Source: Chordicoccus furentiruminis
Lineage (GTDB): Bacteria > Bacillota > Clostridia > Lachnospirales > Lachnospiraceae
Length of the DNA: 64,000 bases
Direction: 5' to 3'
Assembly: GCF_019355395.1 (NCBI RefSeq)
Contig: NZ_CP048829.1
Coordinates: forward strand, 2,073,501 to 2,137,500
The notes below the pieces were generated by a model, which did no database searches, was not told the origin of the DNA, and worked only from the letters and a program-made list of their open reading frames with translations. The translations under genes were made by a program, and so were the position numbers. Numbering within the stretch: position 1 is the first letter of the stretch; each line of letters opens with the position of its first letter. Shown here piece by piece: positions 43,242 through 51,544 of this stretch.

Positions 43242-44432
43242 ATGATACAGAATCAGAAGCTGATCGAGCGTTTTCTGCGCTATGTGCGGATCAACACACA
43301 GTCGGCCGAGGATACGGGGCTTTCCCCGTCCACAGCCGCTCAGTTCGACCTCGCCCGCCTGCTGGTGCGGGAGCTTGAGGCGATGGGCGCACAGGTCGAT
43401 TTCGACGACGAGCACTGCTATGTCTACGCGGTGATTCCGGGAGAGGAGCCGGCGATCGGCTTCATCGCCCATATGGATACGTCGCCGGCAGCCGGCGGCG
43501 CGGACGTGAAGCCGCGATTCATCATGAATTACAGCGGCCATGACCGGCTGCTCGACGAGAAGATGTTCCCTGAGCTGCTGAACCATATCGGCGAGGATCT
43601 GATCGCGACCGACGGGACGACGCTTCTCGGCGCGGACGACAAGGCGGGCATCGCGGAGATCATGAATCTCGCGGAGTACCTTCTTTCCCACCCGAAGGAG
43701 AAGCACCGCACGGTGGCGATCGCTTTCACGCCCGACGAGGAGACCGGGGACGGGACGAAGTTCTTTCACCCGGAACGGTTCGCGGCGAAGGAAGCCTATA
43801 CGGTGGACGGCGGTAAGCTGGGCGTCATTGAGTACGAGTGCTTCAACGCCGCCGGCGCAAGAGCGGATTTCTACGGCAAATCGGTTCATACCGGGGACGC
43901 GAAGAACACGATGATCAACGCCTCGTCGCTGGCGATGCAGTTCGCGTCCATGCTGCCTCCGGCGGAGGTGCCGGAGCACACAGAGGGATACGAAGGCTTC
44001 TATCATCTCGACGAGATGGAAGGCCGTGTGGATCACGCCGTGCTCAGGTACATCATCCGCGACCATGACCGGATCCGGTTCGAGGAGAGAAAGGAAGTGC
44101 TCCGCCGGATCGCCGCCTATATGAACGAGATGTGGCATCAGCCTGTCGTGGAGCTGACGATCCGGGACCAGTATTACAACATGCTCGATATCATGAAAGA
44201 TCATATGGATCTGGTGGAGAAGGCGGAGCGGGCTCTTGCCTCTCTGGGTGTCACGCCGCGCACGGAGCCGATCCGGGGCGGTACGGACGGTGCGGCGCTC
44301 TGCTTCCGCGGCATCCCCTGCCCGAATCTCTGTACGGGCGGCTACAACTATCACGGACCTTACGAATACGCATCCGTGCAGGAGATGGAAAAGACCGCGG
44401 AACTGCTGATTCTTCTTGCTCACGGGAATTAA
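43242..44432 (+). CDS. pepT: Peptidase T (tripeptide aminopeptidase)
   Basis: Zinc exopeptidase of the M20 family releasing the N-terminal residue of tripeptides in the cytoplasm. 396 residues. It begins LIERFLRYVRINTQS, which is typical of PepT; the metal ligands lie in GFIAHMDTSPA (first His/Asp), LLGADDKAGIAEIM (bridging Asp) and TPDEETGDGTKFF (Glu pair). The C-terminal catalytic lobe has PIRGGTDGAALCFRGIPCPN, and the last His is in NYHGPYEY. Transcribed from its own strong promoter. Confidence 0.95.
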   Translation: MIQNQKLIERFLRYVRINTQSAEDTGLSPSTAAQFDLARLLVRELEAMGAQVDFDDEHCYVYAVIPGEEPAIGFIAHMDTSPAAGGADVKPRFIMNYSGHDRLLDEKMFPELLNHIGEDLIATDGTTLLGADDKAGIAEIMNLAEYLLSHPKEKHRTVAIAFTPDEETGDGTKFFHPERFAAKEAYTVDGGKLGVIEYECFNAAGARADFYGKSVHTGDAKNTMINASSLAMQFASMLPPAEVPEHTEGYEGFYHLDEMEGRVDHAVLRYIIRDHDRIRFEERKEVLRRIAAYMNEMWHQPVVELTIRDQYYNMLDIMKDHMDLVEKAERALASLGVTPRTEPIRGGTDGAALCFRGIPCPNLCTGGYNYHGPYEYASVQEMEKTAELLILLAHGN

Positions 44433-44682
44433 AAGAAATCCGAAGAAAATGGATCCGGACCGGATTGTCCCGGGGGAAAACCAGAAAAAGGGGAACGGCG
44501 CCGGAGAACCGCCCGGCCGGATGATATAGTTACGGGACAGTACGGCCTGAGCGTGCCGGAAACTGGCAGTTCCCGCGCGCTCCGCAGCTGCCGTCCGTCT
44601 CTTGTCTTGTTTTTTACGCATGCGCGTGCGGACGGCGAGCCGCAGACGGCGTCTGAATTCATGGAAAGGCAGGGAGTGTGAA
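44433..44682 (+). other. Intergenic stretch between pepT and the hybrid kinase gene
   Basis: No gene recognised. A possible -10, TATAGT, occurs at 44525-44530 in GATGATATAGTTACGG, with no clear -35. The pairing GATCCGG / CCGGATT just after pepT may end its transcript. The start codon of the kinase is preceded by AGGGAGTG. Confidence 0.35.
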
Positions 44683-45858
44683 ATGGAAACGGACAACACA
44701 CGGATCATGAACGGAGAGAACGACACGGCCGCCAAACGGGCGATGGGCCTTCTGATGACGGTCAGCCATGAGGTTCGCGAGCCTCTGAACGCGATCACGG
44801 AGCTTACGGAGCTTGCGCTGCGCGGCAGCCTTCCGGCCTCGACGAGAGGGCAGCTTCGCCGGATCGGGGAGGCGACCCGCTATATTTCCGACATCATGTC
44901 GGACCTGCTGGATCTGTCCATGTTCGAGACGGGACGTCTGGCGCTCTCCCCGAAGGAATTTCAGCTTGACCCGCTGATCCGCGAGACGGCGGATCTGTTT
45001 TCCGTCCGGTGCAAGGCCGCCGGTGTCTCGTTCACATGCCGGGTCAGCCCGAAGGTGCGTGAAGCCTATGTGGGGGATGCGGGCCGCATCCGGCAGATCG
45101 TGACCAATCTGCTGGGAAGCGCGCTGAGCCACACCAGCCGGGGAGGGGAGATCATTCTGGATGTCCGACAGACCCGGGAAGGACATCATTCGGCGGATCT
45201 GACCTTTGCGGTGATCGACAACGGCGAGGGTTATGAACCGGAGGCGCTTCAGCATCTGACCGATGTGTATCAGACGGACGAAAACGCGGATGTGGAGCAT
45301 ACCCTCGGACTGACGATCACGTCTGACCTCGTCCAGCTGATGGGCGGCACGATGACGGTGGACTCAAAGGTCCATGTCGGCACGCGGATCACGGTGGAGA
45401 TCAGTCTGGCGCTGCCGGACGGACAGACGGGCGGGCCGAAGGAGAATGAGGAGCCGTCGGCGATCGACATCGATTTCCAGGGCCGCCGGATCCTTCTGGT
45501 GGAGGACAACCAGATCAACGCTGAGGTGACGGCGGATATGCTGGCGGCGCACGGCTTCCGGGTGGAGCATGCCGTCAACGGCGAGGAGGCGGTCACGCTG
45601 TTCGAGTCGGCGGGCTCCGGCTTCTATGACGCGATTCTGATGGATATCCGGATGCCGCGCATGAACGGGCTCGACGCCGTGCGCCGGATCCGGGCTTCGA
45701 AACACGCGGACGCGAAGGATATTCCGATCATCGCCATGTCAGCCAACGCGTTCGCCGAGGATATCGAGAAATCTCTTGCCGCCGGCATGAACGCGCACCT
45801 TTCTAAGCCGGTGGATCAGGAGACGCTGTTCAGATGTCTGGCGGAATATCTGCTGTGA
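44683..45858 (+). CDS. Soluble hybrid histidine kinase-receiver protein
   Basis: A 391-residue protein. The HisKA domain starts almost at the N-terminus, with phospho-acceptor His29 in VSHEVREPLNAI; the ATPase domain lies near 130-245 (IRQIVTNLLGSAL, VIDNGEGYEP, HTLGLTITSDLVQLMGG). A receiver domain follows near 265-390, with LLVEDNQIN, phospho-acceptor Asp321 in ILMDIRMP, and HLSKPVDQETLF. There is no membrane segment, no PAS or other sensor domain and no DNA-binding output, so input and output partners must be supplied in trans. The frame is open to 44602 but ATG 44683 with AGGGAGTG is preferred. Neighbours give no functional hint. Confidence 0.88.
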   Translation: METDNTRIMNGENDTAAKRAMGLLMTVSHEVREPLNAITELTELALRGSLPASTRGQLRRIGEATRYISDIMSDLLDLSMFETGRLALSPKEFQLDPLIRETADLFSVRCKAAGVSFTCRVSPKVREAYVGDAGRIRQIVTNLLGSALSHTSRGGEIILDVRQTREGHHSADLTFAVIDNGEGYEPEALQHLTDVYQTDENADVEHTLGLTITSDLVQLMGGTMTVDSKVHVGTRITVEISLALPDGQTGGPKENEEPSAIDIDFQGRRILLVEDNQINAEVTADMLAAHGFRVEHAVNGEEAVTLFESAGSGFYDAILMDIRMPRMNGLDAVRRIRASKHADAKDIPIIAMSANAFAEDIEKSLAAGMNAHLSKPVDQETLFRCLAEYLL

Positions 45859-45897
45859 CAGCCACAGTTGTTTCAGGTTTCAGAAAGGACGGTTATC

Positions 45898-46878
45898 ATG
45901 AGCGAAGAGCAGAAGAGAGTGGTGCTGGTCGGCTGCGGTATGGTGGGCATGAGCTATGCCTACGCGATGCTGAATCAGAATACCTGCGATGAGCTGGCGC
46001 TGATTGACTATGTGCAGGAGAAGGCGGAGGGCGAGGCGATGGACCTCAATCATTCGCTTGCCTTCTCCAACGGGCACATGAAGATCTGGCACGGCGACTA
46101 CAGCGACTGCCGGGATGCGGACATCGTGACGATCTGCGCTGGCGTCGCCCAGAAGCCGGGTCAGTCGAGACGCGATCTGCTGGCGACCAACACGAAGGTT
46201 TTCCAGTCCATCGTCGAGCCGGTGCTCGAGTCCGGGTTCAGCGGCGTGTTCCTGATCGCGACGAACCCGGTGGACATCATGACCGAGATCGTACGCCGGC
46301 TGGCGACGAATTATCTGACGGCCCACGGCGGAAGCCCCATCGACCCGAACCGCGTGGTCGGCTCCGGCACGACGCTGGACAGCGCGCGGCTCCGCTATAT
46401 GCTGGGCGATTTCCTCGACGTCGACCCGCGGAACATCCATGCCTATGTGATCGGCGAGCACGGGGACTCCGAGTTTGTGCCTTGGAGCCAGGCCAATGTG
46501 GCGACCAAGCCGGTGCTGGAGTACTGCGACGAATCAAACGGAAAGTATCCGATCGACCGCTTCGAGGACATCGAGACGGAGGTGAGGACGGCCGCGTACA
46601 AGATCATCAAGGCAAAGCGGGCGACTTACTACGGGATCGGCATGTCGCTGGCCCGGCTGTCGAAGGCGATTCTGGGCAACGAGGATTCCGTTCACACCGT
46701 ATCCACGTGGCTGACGGGCCAGTACGGAGAGTCGGGGCTGTATGTGGGGAATCCGTCCATCATCGGCGCGGACGGTGTCGTCCGCACGCTGCCGCTTACG
46801 CTGACGGATCAGGAGCTGGCGAAGTTCCACGCTTCCTGCGAGGTGCTCCGCGGCATGATCGGCGAGCTGACGTGCTGA
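45898..46878 (+). CDS. ldh: L-lactate dehydrogenase
   Basis: Reduces pyruvate to L-lactate with NADH, a fermentation endpoint. 326 residues. The NAD site is VVLVGCGMVGMSYA; the substrate loop is AGVAQKPGQSRRDLL with the Gln typical of lactate rather than malate dehydrogenases; NPVDIMTEIV and the active-site His in VIGEHGDSEFVPWS are present. Start ATG 45898 is preceded by AGAAAGGAC; an in-frame TTG at 45868 is less likely. It ends at a strong terminator. Confidence 0.94.
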   Translation: MSEEQKRVVLVGCGMVGMSYAYAMLNQNTCDELALIDYVQEKAEGEAMDLNHSLAFSNGHMKIWHGDYSDCRDADIVTICAGVAQKPGQSRRDLLATNTKVFQSIVEPVLESGFSGVFLIATNPVDIMTEIVRRLATNYLTAHGGSPIDPNRVVGSGTTLDSARLRYMLGDFLDVDPRNIHAYVIGEHGDSEFVPWSQANVATKPVLEYCDESNGKYPIDRFEDIETEVRTAAYKIIKAKRATYYGIGMSLARLSKAILGNEDSVHTVSTWLTGQYGESGLYVGNPSIIGADGVVRTLPLTLTDQELAKFHASCEVLRGMIGELTC

Positions 46879-46910
46879 ACGGGAACAGGACAGGATAAAC
46901 AGAATCGGAA

Positions 46911-46951
46911 GAGGGCGGAGCCGGCCGGACAGCCGGCCCCGCCCTCTTTTC
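46911..46951 (+). terminator. Terminator of ldh
   Basis: AGGGCGG-AGCCGGC pairs with GCCGGC-CCCGCCCT around a short loop and is followed by CTTTT. Confidence 0.85.
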
Positions 46952-47093
46952 AGACGGGACCGCGATCACGGCCGCGGCTTTTGAATCCGGAGGAATCCTC
47001 TGATCGGGAAAGGCAGTCCGGGCCGCTTCCGGGTCACGGGCGGAACTCCTGCGGCCGCACGGAACGGCTCGGGGCGAAGTGCCGCCCCCCGGG

Positions 47094-48041
47094 TTACGGG
47101 CGGAACGGACGCAGGTGAGATTCGATCCGCGTCCTGTCCAGACTCTCGCCGATGATGATCAGCACCTGCTGGCCGGCTGCGGACGGGGAAGTCCGGATCT
47201 CCCGCGGGGTCGCGTTGAGCTCGGTCCAGCTCCCGTCGGTTCCCTTCGTGAAGCCCTTGATCCGCAGGACCGTTCCGCAGAGCGGATCGGAGAAGAGGGA
47301 GGAGGCGAGCGGCGCGAGGTCGGAGGGAAGGAGTGTCAGATTCATGCAGTAGACGGAGGAAAAGTCATTGTCCTTCGCTGTCTGAAGCCGGAGATGCTCC
47401 GTCATGCGGCAGCCCGCTCTCCGGAAGGCCTCGAAATCGTCGTCGGTGAACGTACGCCAGTCCTTCGCGACGACATCTTTGCCGAGTTCGAAATGCCGGC
47501 CGCACTGAAATTCATCGCAGACGCGGTTCAGACAGTCGACGGTTCCGCGGATCTCTTCGTCCGAGGCGTCCTGCGTCCGGCTGAGGATGACCGCGCCGGC
47601 GTCGGCGATCTGAGAGACGAGCAGATACCGGGTCTCTTTTGAGAGAGGGGCGCTGAGGCGCGCGTCGACGATGGCGAGCACGCTGCCCGGCTGAAACCAT
47701 CTCTCAAGCGGATCGTCGTGCAGCACATCAAAGAATTCGTCCGCGTCGTAGATACCGGACGGCTCCACGACCACATGGCCGACGCCGGTCATGCCGTAGG
47801 TGATCAGCTTGGCCTTGAAGCGCCGCCGGTGGCATTCCGGGTCCTCCGCGATGATCATTTCCGTGTCCGCATCGGACCCGAAGGCGTTTTCGAGCAGCAG
47901 CATATCGACGTTCACCGCACCGTAGTCATTCTCGATGAAACCGGGACGAATGCCCTGACGGATCAGGTATTTCCCGTAGGCGGTGATGAAGGTGGTTTTG
48001 CCGGATCCGAGGAACCCGGTGATCAGATCAACCGGTCTCAT
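47094..48041 (-). CDS. CobW/COG0523-family P-loop GTPase
   Basis: G3E-family GTPase of the type used as metal chaperones or cobalamin-related proteins. 315 residues. Walker A is GFLGSGKTTFI; the second conserved region is ENDYGAVNVDMLLL; VVVEPSGIYD is the Walker-B/switch region; SRTQDAS stands where the family NKxD motif is expected. The C-terminal half resembles the CobW_C domain (RIKGFTKGTDGSW). The metal-binding C-x-C-C motif usual after switch I is absent; the place reads EDPECHRRR, with one Cys. Its start overlaps the stop of the upstream small gene (ATGA), so the two are coupled. Metal specificity cannot be assigned. Confidence 0.82.
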   Translation of the reverse strand: MRPVDLITGFLGSGKTTFITAYGKYLIRQGIRPGFIENDYGAVNVDMLLLENAFGSDADTEMIIAEDPECHRRRFKAKLITYGMTGVGHVVVEPSGIYDADEFFDVLHDDPLERWFQPGSVLAIVDARLSAPLSKETRYLLVSQIADAGAVILSRTQDASDEEIRGTVDCLNRVCDEFQCGRHFELGKDVVAKDWRTFTDDDFEAFRRAGCRMTEHLRLQTAKDNDFSSVYCMNLTLLPSDLAPLASSLFSDPLCGTVLRIKGFTKGTDGSWTELNATPREIRTSPSAAGQQVLIIIGESLDRTRIESHLRPFRP

Positions 48042-48316
48042 CTCTCCTCACGCTCCTTTCCGGAGACTTCGATGGACGTGATCCGCGGACGCCGTTCTTC
48101 CATCCGCCCGGCGAGACGGATCACGGCACGTCCGTCATCCGTGCGGTAAGTCTCCTGCGCGCCGCCTCCGTCCGCAGCGCGCAGCATGTGCGCGAAATCC
48201 CGGAGGATACCGGGCACAACGGCATTTCCGATCTGAACGCCTCTTCCGAAGCCGCAGATTTCGATCAGTTTTCCGCGCAGAATGCGGTCCGCGTCCTCAA
48301 TGGATACTGGTATCAT
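48038..48316 (-). CDS. Small protein of unknown function, coupled to the CobW GTPase
   Basis: A 92-residue protein I do not recognise: begins MIPVSIEDADRILRGKLIEI, contains one Cys (EICGFG) and a charged C-terminus (EVSGKEREER). The frame is open to 48493 through mobile-element DNA, but the ATG at 48316 has AGGGAGTG upstream and lies outside the insertion, so it is the native start. Its stop overlaps the start of the GTPase gene. Its natural upstream region has been displaced: the element's end and the 9-bp repeat begin 16 bases upstream of this start codon. It may be poorly expressed now. Confidence 0.65.
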   Translation of the reverse strand: MIPVSIEDADRILRGKLIEICGFGRGVQIGNAVVPGILRDFAHMLRAADGGGAQETYRTDDGRAVIRLAGRMEERRPRITSIEVSGKEREER

Positions 48317-48331
48317 GTCTTCACTCCCTGT

Positions 48332-48340
48332 CTGTACTGC
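48332..48340. repeat. Left 9-bp target repeat CTGTACTGC
   Basis: The same nine bases occur at 58623-58631, flanking the outer IS. This is the expected target duplication of one insertion event. Confidence 0.75.
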
Positions 48341-48478
48341 GTAGTGTAATGTATAACCTCTGTATAACTGTGTATAACCCTTGATTTTGGAGGATTTGCA
48401 AATAAAAAGAGCAATACCCCCTACTTTTGTGTATAATGTCAATCGCCAAACCAACATTAGAAAGAGGTGATATTGCTC

Positions 48479-48539
48479 ATGGACATTATACAATATTTGG
48501 TTGCGGTCGTGAATGACCTTTATCGCCAGAACTGCTGGC
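48479..48539 (+). pseudogene. 5' fragment of the outer IS transposase
   Basis: AAAGAGGTGA precedes the ATG at 48479. Twenty codons (beginning MDIIQYLVAVVNDLYRQNCW) and the first base of the next are intact, then the composite transposon begins at 48540. The rest of the gene continues in frame at 56960: C(48539)+TG completes a Leu codon, giving NCWLISFI. Read here alone it would stop within the IS3 end (TAG at 48554). Confidence 0.9.
48537..48539. repeat. Left 3-bp target repeat GGC of the composite transposon
   Basis: GGC before the left IS3 copy matches GGC (56957-56959) after the right copy. Neither IS3 copy alone has matching flanks on its inner side. Removing one GGC plus the composite restores the transposase frame. 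Confidence 0.85.
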
Positions 48540-48696
48540 TAAACTGTACCCTGTAGAATGGACACCGATATTTTTGGGCCTCCCCATTTTATGGACAGTA
48601 TTTTTAGGGTGAAACCCCATTCGGTGGACACTACTATAACGGTTTTTATGGTAAGCTGTATCCAATCGTCAAGGTAACAGAAAGGATTGGATTACA

Positions 48697-49143
48697 GTGA
48701 AAAAAACTCATAAGAATCCACTTACCCCTGAGCAGGTGATCCAACTGCTAAAGAACCGCTACGTGAAGAGTGCCACACAGAATTCTGTCCGTTTTACAGA
48801 AGAGTTCAAACGATACTTTTACCAGAAGCATACGTCCGGCATGACTGTACGGAGCATCTTCCTTGAATGCGGTATCGACCCTGATGTTCTCGGAGAAAGC
48901 AGGATCAGCGGTTTCTGCCACACGGTTAATGTACAGGCAAAGCGTGATACAGGTTTTTCCGATAACCGGCAGAACAATTATCGGCGGCCTCCGAAATCGG
49001 AAGATGAAACTGTCGAAAGCCGGATCAAACAGCTGGAGCATGAACTTGCCTATACACGACAGGAGGTTGAATTCTTAAAAAAACTGCAAATGGCAGATAT
49101 GGAGGCGCGGAGACAATGGGAATCCAGGCACCAGCCGAAGTAA
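48697..49143 (+). CDS. IS3-family OrfA (left copy)
   Basis: 148 residues; the DNA-binding partner of the transposase. It has a helix-turn-helix near 25-70 (FTEEFKRYFYQKHTSG, MTVRSIFLECGIDP) and a leucine-zipper-like C-terminal coiled coil (ESRIKQLEHELAYTRQEVEF). GTG start with AAAGGA upstream. An A7 run at 49077-49083 (TTA-AAA-AAA-C), with AGGAGG just before it, lets ribosomes slip back one base into the OrfB frame, yielding the OrfAB transposase. Confidence 0.9.
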   Translation: MKKTHKNPLTPEQVIQLLKNRYVKSATQNSVRFTEEFKRYFYQKHTSGMTVRSIFLECGIDPDVLGESRISGFCHTVNVQAKRDTGFSDNRQNNYRRPPKSEDETVESRIKQLEHELAYTRQEVEFLKKLQMADMEARRQWESRHQPK

Positions 49144-50087
49144 AATTTGCGCTCATATATGAAGCCATTCAGCAGGATAATAATGTCCTTAGCATATCCT
49201 TCATGTGCGAAATTGCCGGAGTTTCACGATCAGGTTTCTATGCCTGGATGAAAGCGGCCCCGGCCAGACAAAAGCGCGAATCCCGTGATCAGGCTGACTT
49301 TGTCCTGATCCTGGAGGCATATCGTTTCCGCGGTTACAAAAAAGGTGCCAAAAGCATCTACATGCGTCTGTTGCATCAGGGGATCATCATGAATATCAAG
49401 AAGATCCGGAGACTGATGAAAAAATACAGCTTGGCCTGCCCGATTCGTAAAGCCAACCCCTACAGGCGTATGGCAAAGGCTCTTGCAACAAGTAATGTTG
49501 CTCCGAATATAGTAAATCGTGACTTCAGGAAAGAACCTCGGAAGGTTCTTCTGACAGACATCACTTACCTGTTCTTTGCAACCGGGAAGTGTTACCTGTC
49601 TACGATCCTGGACGCGTTTACGCATGAAGTGCTGGCTTATCGCGTAAGCCTCAGCCTCAAGGTGGATTTTGTTCTCGAAACAGTTGATCAGCTCAGAGAA
49701 AAGCAGGGGAGTACCCTGGACAACACAACCATAGTGCATTCAGATCAAGGCTGCCATTATACCAGCTATGCATTTATTCAGAAGCTGAAGGATTCCGAGT
49801 TCGTGCAGTCTATGTCCCGGCGTGGTAACTGCTGGGATAACGCACCTCAGGAAAGCTTTTTCGGACATATGAAGGACGAGATCAGAGAACTGATTTCTGA
49901 CTGCGAGTCCTTCGAGGCCGTCCTGCCTGTCCTGGATGACTGGATGGATTACTATAATAATGATCGGTACCAGTGGGACCTTCTTAAATTGTCACCGAAG
50001 GAATACTACACGTACCTGGAAACCGGAAAATATCCTCTTCCCTGCAAAGTGCCTGGAAGCGATGGTACACAAATATCAGGGAATTGA
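49116..50087 (+). CDS. IS3-family OrfB, DDE transposase (left copy)
   Basis: 323 residues, catalytic part of the transposase. An N-terminal HTH_21-like region (VSRSGFYAWMK, GAKSIYMRLLHQ) precedes the rve-type integrase core, with catalytic Asp in LLTDITYLFF, Asp in IVHSDQGCHYTS and Glu in PQESFFGHMKDE. It is one base back relative to OrfA and the frame stays open upstream to the A7 slip site, so it is normally made as OrfAB. The ATG at 49116 might allow separate OrfB synthesis. Sequence identical to the right copy. Confidence 0.93.
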   Translation: MGIQAPAEVKFALIYEAIQQDNNVLSISFMCEIAGVSRSGFYAWMKAAPARQKRESRDQADFVLILEAYRFRGYKKGAKSIYMRLLHQGIIMNIKKIRRLMKKYSLACPIRKANPYRRMAKALATSNVAPNIVNRDFRKEPRKVLLTDITYLFFATGKCYLSTILDAFTHEVLAYRVSLSLKVDFVLETVDQLREKQGSTLDNTTIVHSDQGCHYTSYAFIQKLKDSEFVQSMSRRGNCWDNAPQESFFGHMKDEIRELISDCESFEAVLPVLDDWMDYYNNDRYQWDLLKLSPKEYYTYLETGKYPLPCKVPGSDGTQISGN

Positions 50088-50684
50088 TACCAGCCTCTCC
50101 AATAGTTTTCTGCAGAACGGGGAAACTGATATCCCTCCAGGATTGTACCCGGCTCAAACGCCGCCGCCCTTCCCCGCCCGGCTTCCGGGGCAAAGCCCCG
50201 GAACAAAAGCAAGTCAAGTATAACCACAATGGTATACCGCCAGCTTCTCCAAGGTGGGTTTATCGCTTTGGTTTCCAAGAGGCAATGCATGCCTTCCTGC
50301 GGAAGCAATAAAAAAGGCAGTACATGTGCACTGCCTCTCGCAAACCCGATATGGCGCTCGTGTCGCTCCCCAGCGTTGCACTATCCTCCATATCGGTAAA
50401 GCAGTTACACATTAACACAGGTGGCGTCATCTGACACCCCTAAAAATCAAAGTTGTCCTTGACAAGGGGTACACTTCAAACTACCCTACCATCAATCAAC
50501 ACGACAACAGCAGGATCATGGTAGTTTAACCCGTATTACACGGGTTAATTCCCAATAATATTTCTCTTTTTCTTTTAGTTTCGTCTGCTTTCATTATCGA
50601 TGATTCCTCTTTTACATTGAATTTAATGCTTTTCAGGCTTAAGCAAACACCCATATTCGGATGTGCTTATTGAAGCCTAGCACA
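50088..50684. other. IS3 right-end region and start of the composite core
   Basis: 50088-50478 is the non-coding right end of the IS3 copy, ending in its inverted repeat. From 50479 the AT-rich core starts with AACTACC, matched inverted by GGTAGTT at 50520-50526, then a TTAACCCGT/ACGGGTTAA hairpin (50526-50548). AAGCAAACACCC...TGTGCTT near 50640-50670 could form a terminator-like hairpin for the minus-strand operon. No gene recognised. Confidence 0.4.
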
Positions 50685-51473
50685 TCAATCCATTAACACC
50701 GGGATAAACTTCCTTTCCCTAAAATAGCCTATTTGAATTCTATTAGGCAAACGCGGTACAACATCTCTAAAATGACCGGACAACCTATCTGAACTGTGAG
50801 CATCAGAACCAATAACAATTTTATTGCCACCAAGCTGAACATATCTGTTTATAACAGAGTATGATGGCATTGGTTCATCGCATGAATCATTAAGAGAAGA
50901 AGTATTTACTTCCAACAAAATATTCTTATCAATCATTGTTGAAAGAATCATATCCAGTACATCGTCGTCAATAACCCATTTGTCAAAAAATAATTTAGGG
51001 AAATCCAAGTGGGCCAGCACTTGAAAGCCCCCGAGCTCGACTGTTTTTTGCATTATTTGATAGTACTCATATATTGCTTTTGATACAGACAAATTTCCCG
51101 CTCCTGGAAAGACTGAATTATAGCAGTGATGTATCCCGGCCGTTATACAGTCGAAAGGATATGAACTATATAAGGCAAACTCTTCTGGAAACAAGCTAGG
51201 TTCCGAAAACTCAATTCCACTTAGCAAAGTTAACGAACCGTATTTTTTTCGCAAGCGGTTTATTTCACGGAAATAATCATCAACAACAAAGTTCTGTTTT
51301 CTGTTATCCTTAACAATTGAAAGATTCTTTTCCGCTGAATTAAAATCCACATGTTCAGTAAAACAAATAACTCTTGTACCCGTTTTGCCGGCAATCAGAC
51401 AATAATCCTCCATCGTAGACATTCCATCAATTGAGAATTTTGAATGGACATGCATATCAACAAATTCATTCAT
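50685..51473 (-). CDS. PHP-domain metal-dependent phosphoesterase (HisJ-like)
   Basis: 262 residues. The PHP fold starts with the metal ligands FVDMHVHSKFSIDG (H-x-H), continues with FTEHVDF, LLSGIEFSEPSLFPEE, GIHHCY, LAHLDFPKLF and ends with VIGSDAHSSDRL, all typical of histidinol-phosphatase-type PHP enzymes. No histidine genes are nearby, so the substrate is open: phosphate ester, nucleotide or another. The ATG at 51473 follows GGAGGCTCG; the frame is open to 51518. AT-rich compared with the chromosome. It is last in a minus-strand operon behind the radical SAM gene. Confidence 0.87.
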   Translation of the reverse strand: MNEFVDMHVHSKFSIDGMSTMEDYCLIAGKTGTRVICFTEHVDFNSAEKNLSIVKDNRKQNFVVDDYFREINRLRKKYGSLTLLSGIEFSEPSLFPEEFALYSSYPFDCITAGIHHCYNSVFPGAGNLSVSKAIYEYYQIMQKTVELGGFQVLAHLDFPKLFFDKWVIDDDVLDMILSTMIDKNILLEVNTSSLNDSCDEPMPSYSVINRYVQLGGNKIVIGSDAHSSDRLSGHFRDVVPRLPNRIQIGYFRERKFIPVLMD

Positions 51474-51544
51474 AATCGAGCCTCCATTTGTGAAGTTCAT
51501 GCAGATCAGTGAACGCAAATACTATATCACACTCCGACATGCTC

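Larger units (their letters stand above)
48540..50478 (+). mobile_element. IS3-family element, left copy
   Basis: Ends TAAACTGTACCC... and (inward from the right) TGAAGTGTACCCC..., matching at 17 of the first 25 positions. OrfA and OrfB overlap in the IS3 manner. TGGACA occurs at 48559, 48592 and 48625, exactly 33 bases apart, probably transposase contact sites. TTGACA at 50459-50464 faces outward. A GGCAGT/ACTGCC hairpin near 50313-50333 follows the genes. Confidence 0.92.

Noticed and set aside
48317-48493. Longer form of the 92-residue protein starting at 48493
   Set aside because: The extra codons lie in the inserted IS; the native ATG at 48316 has its own ribosome site.
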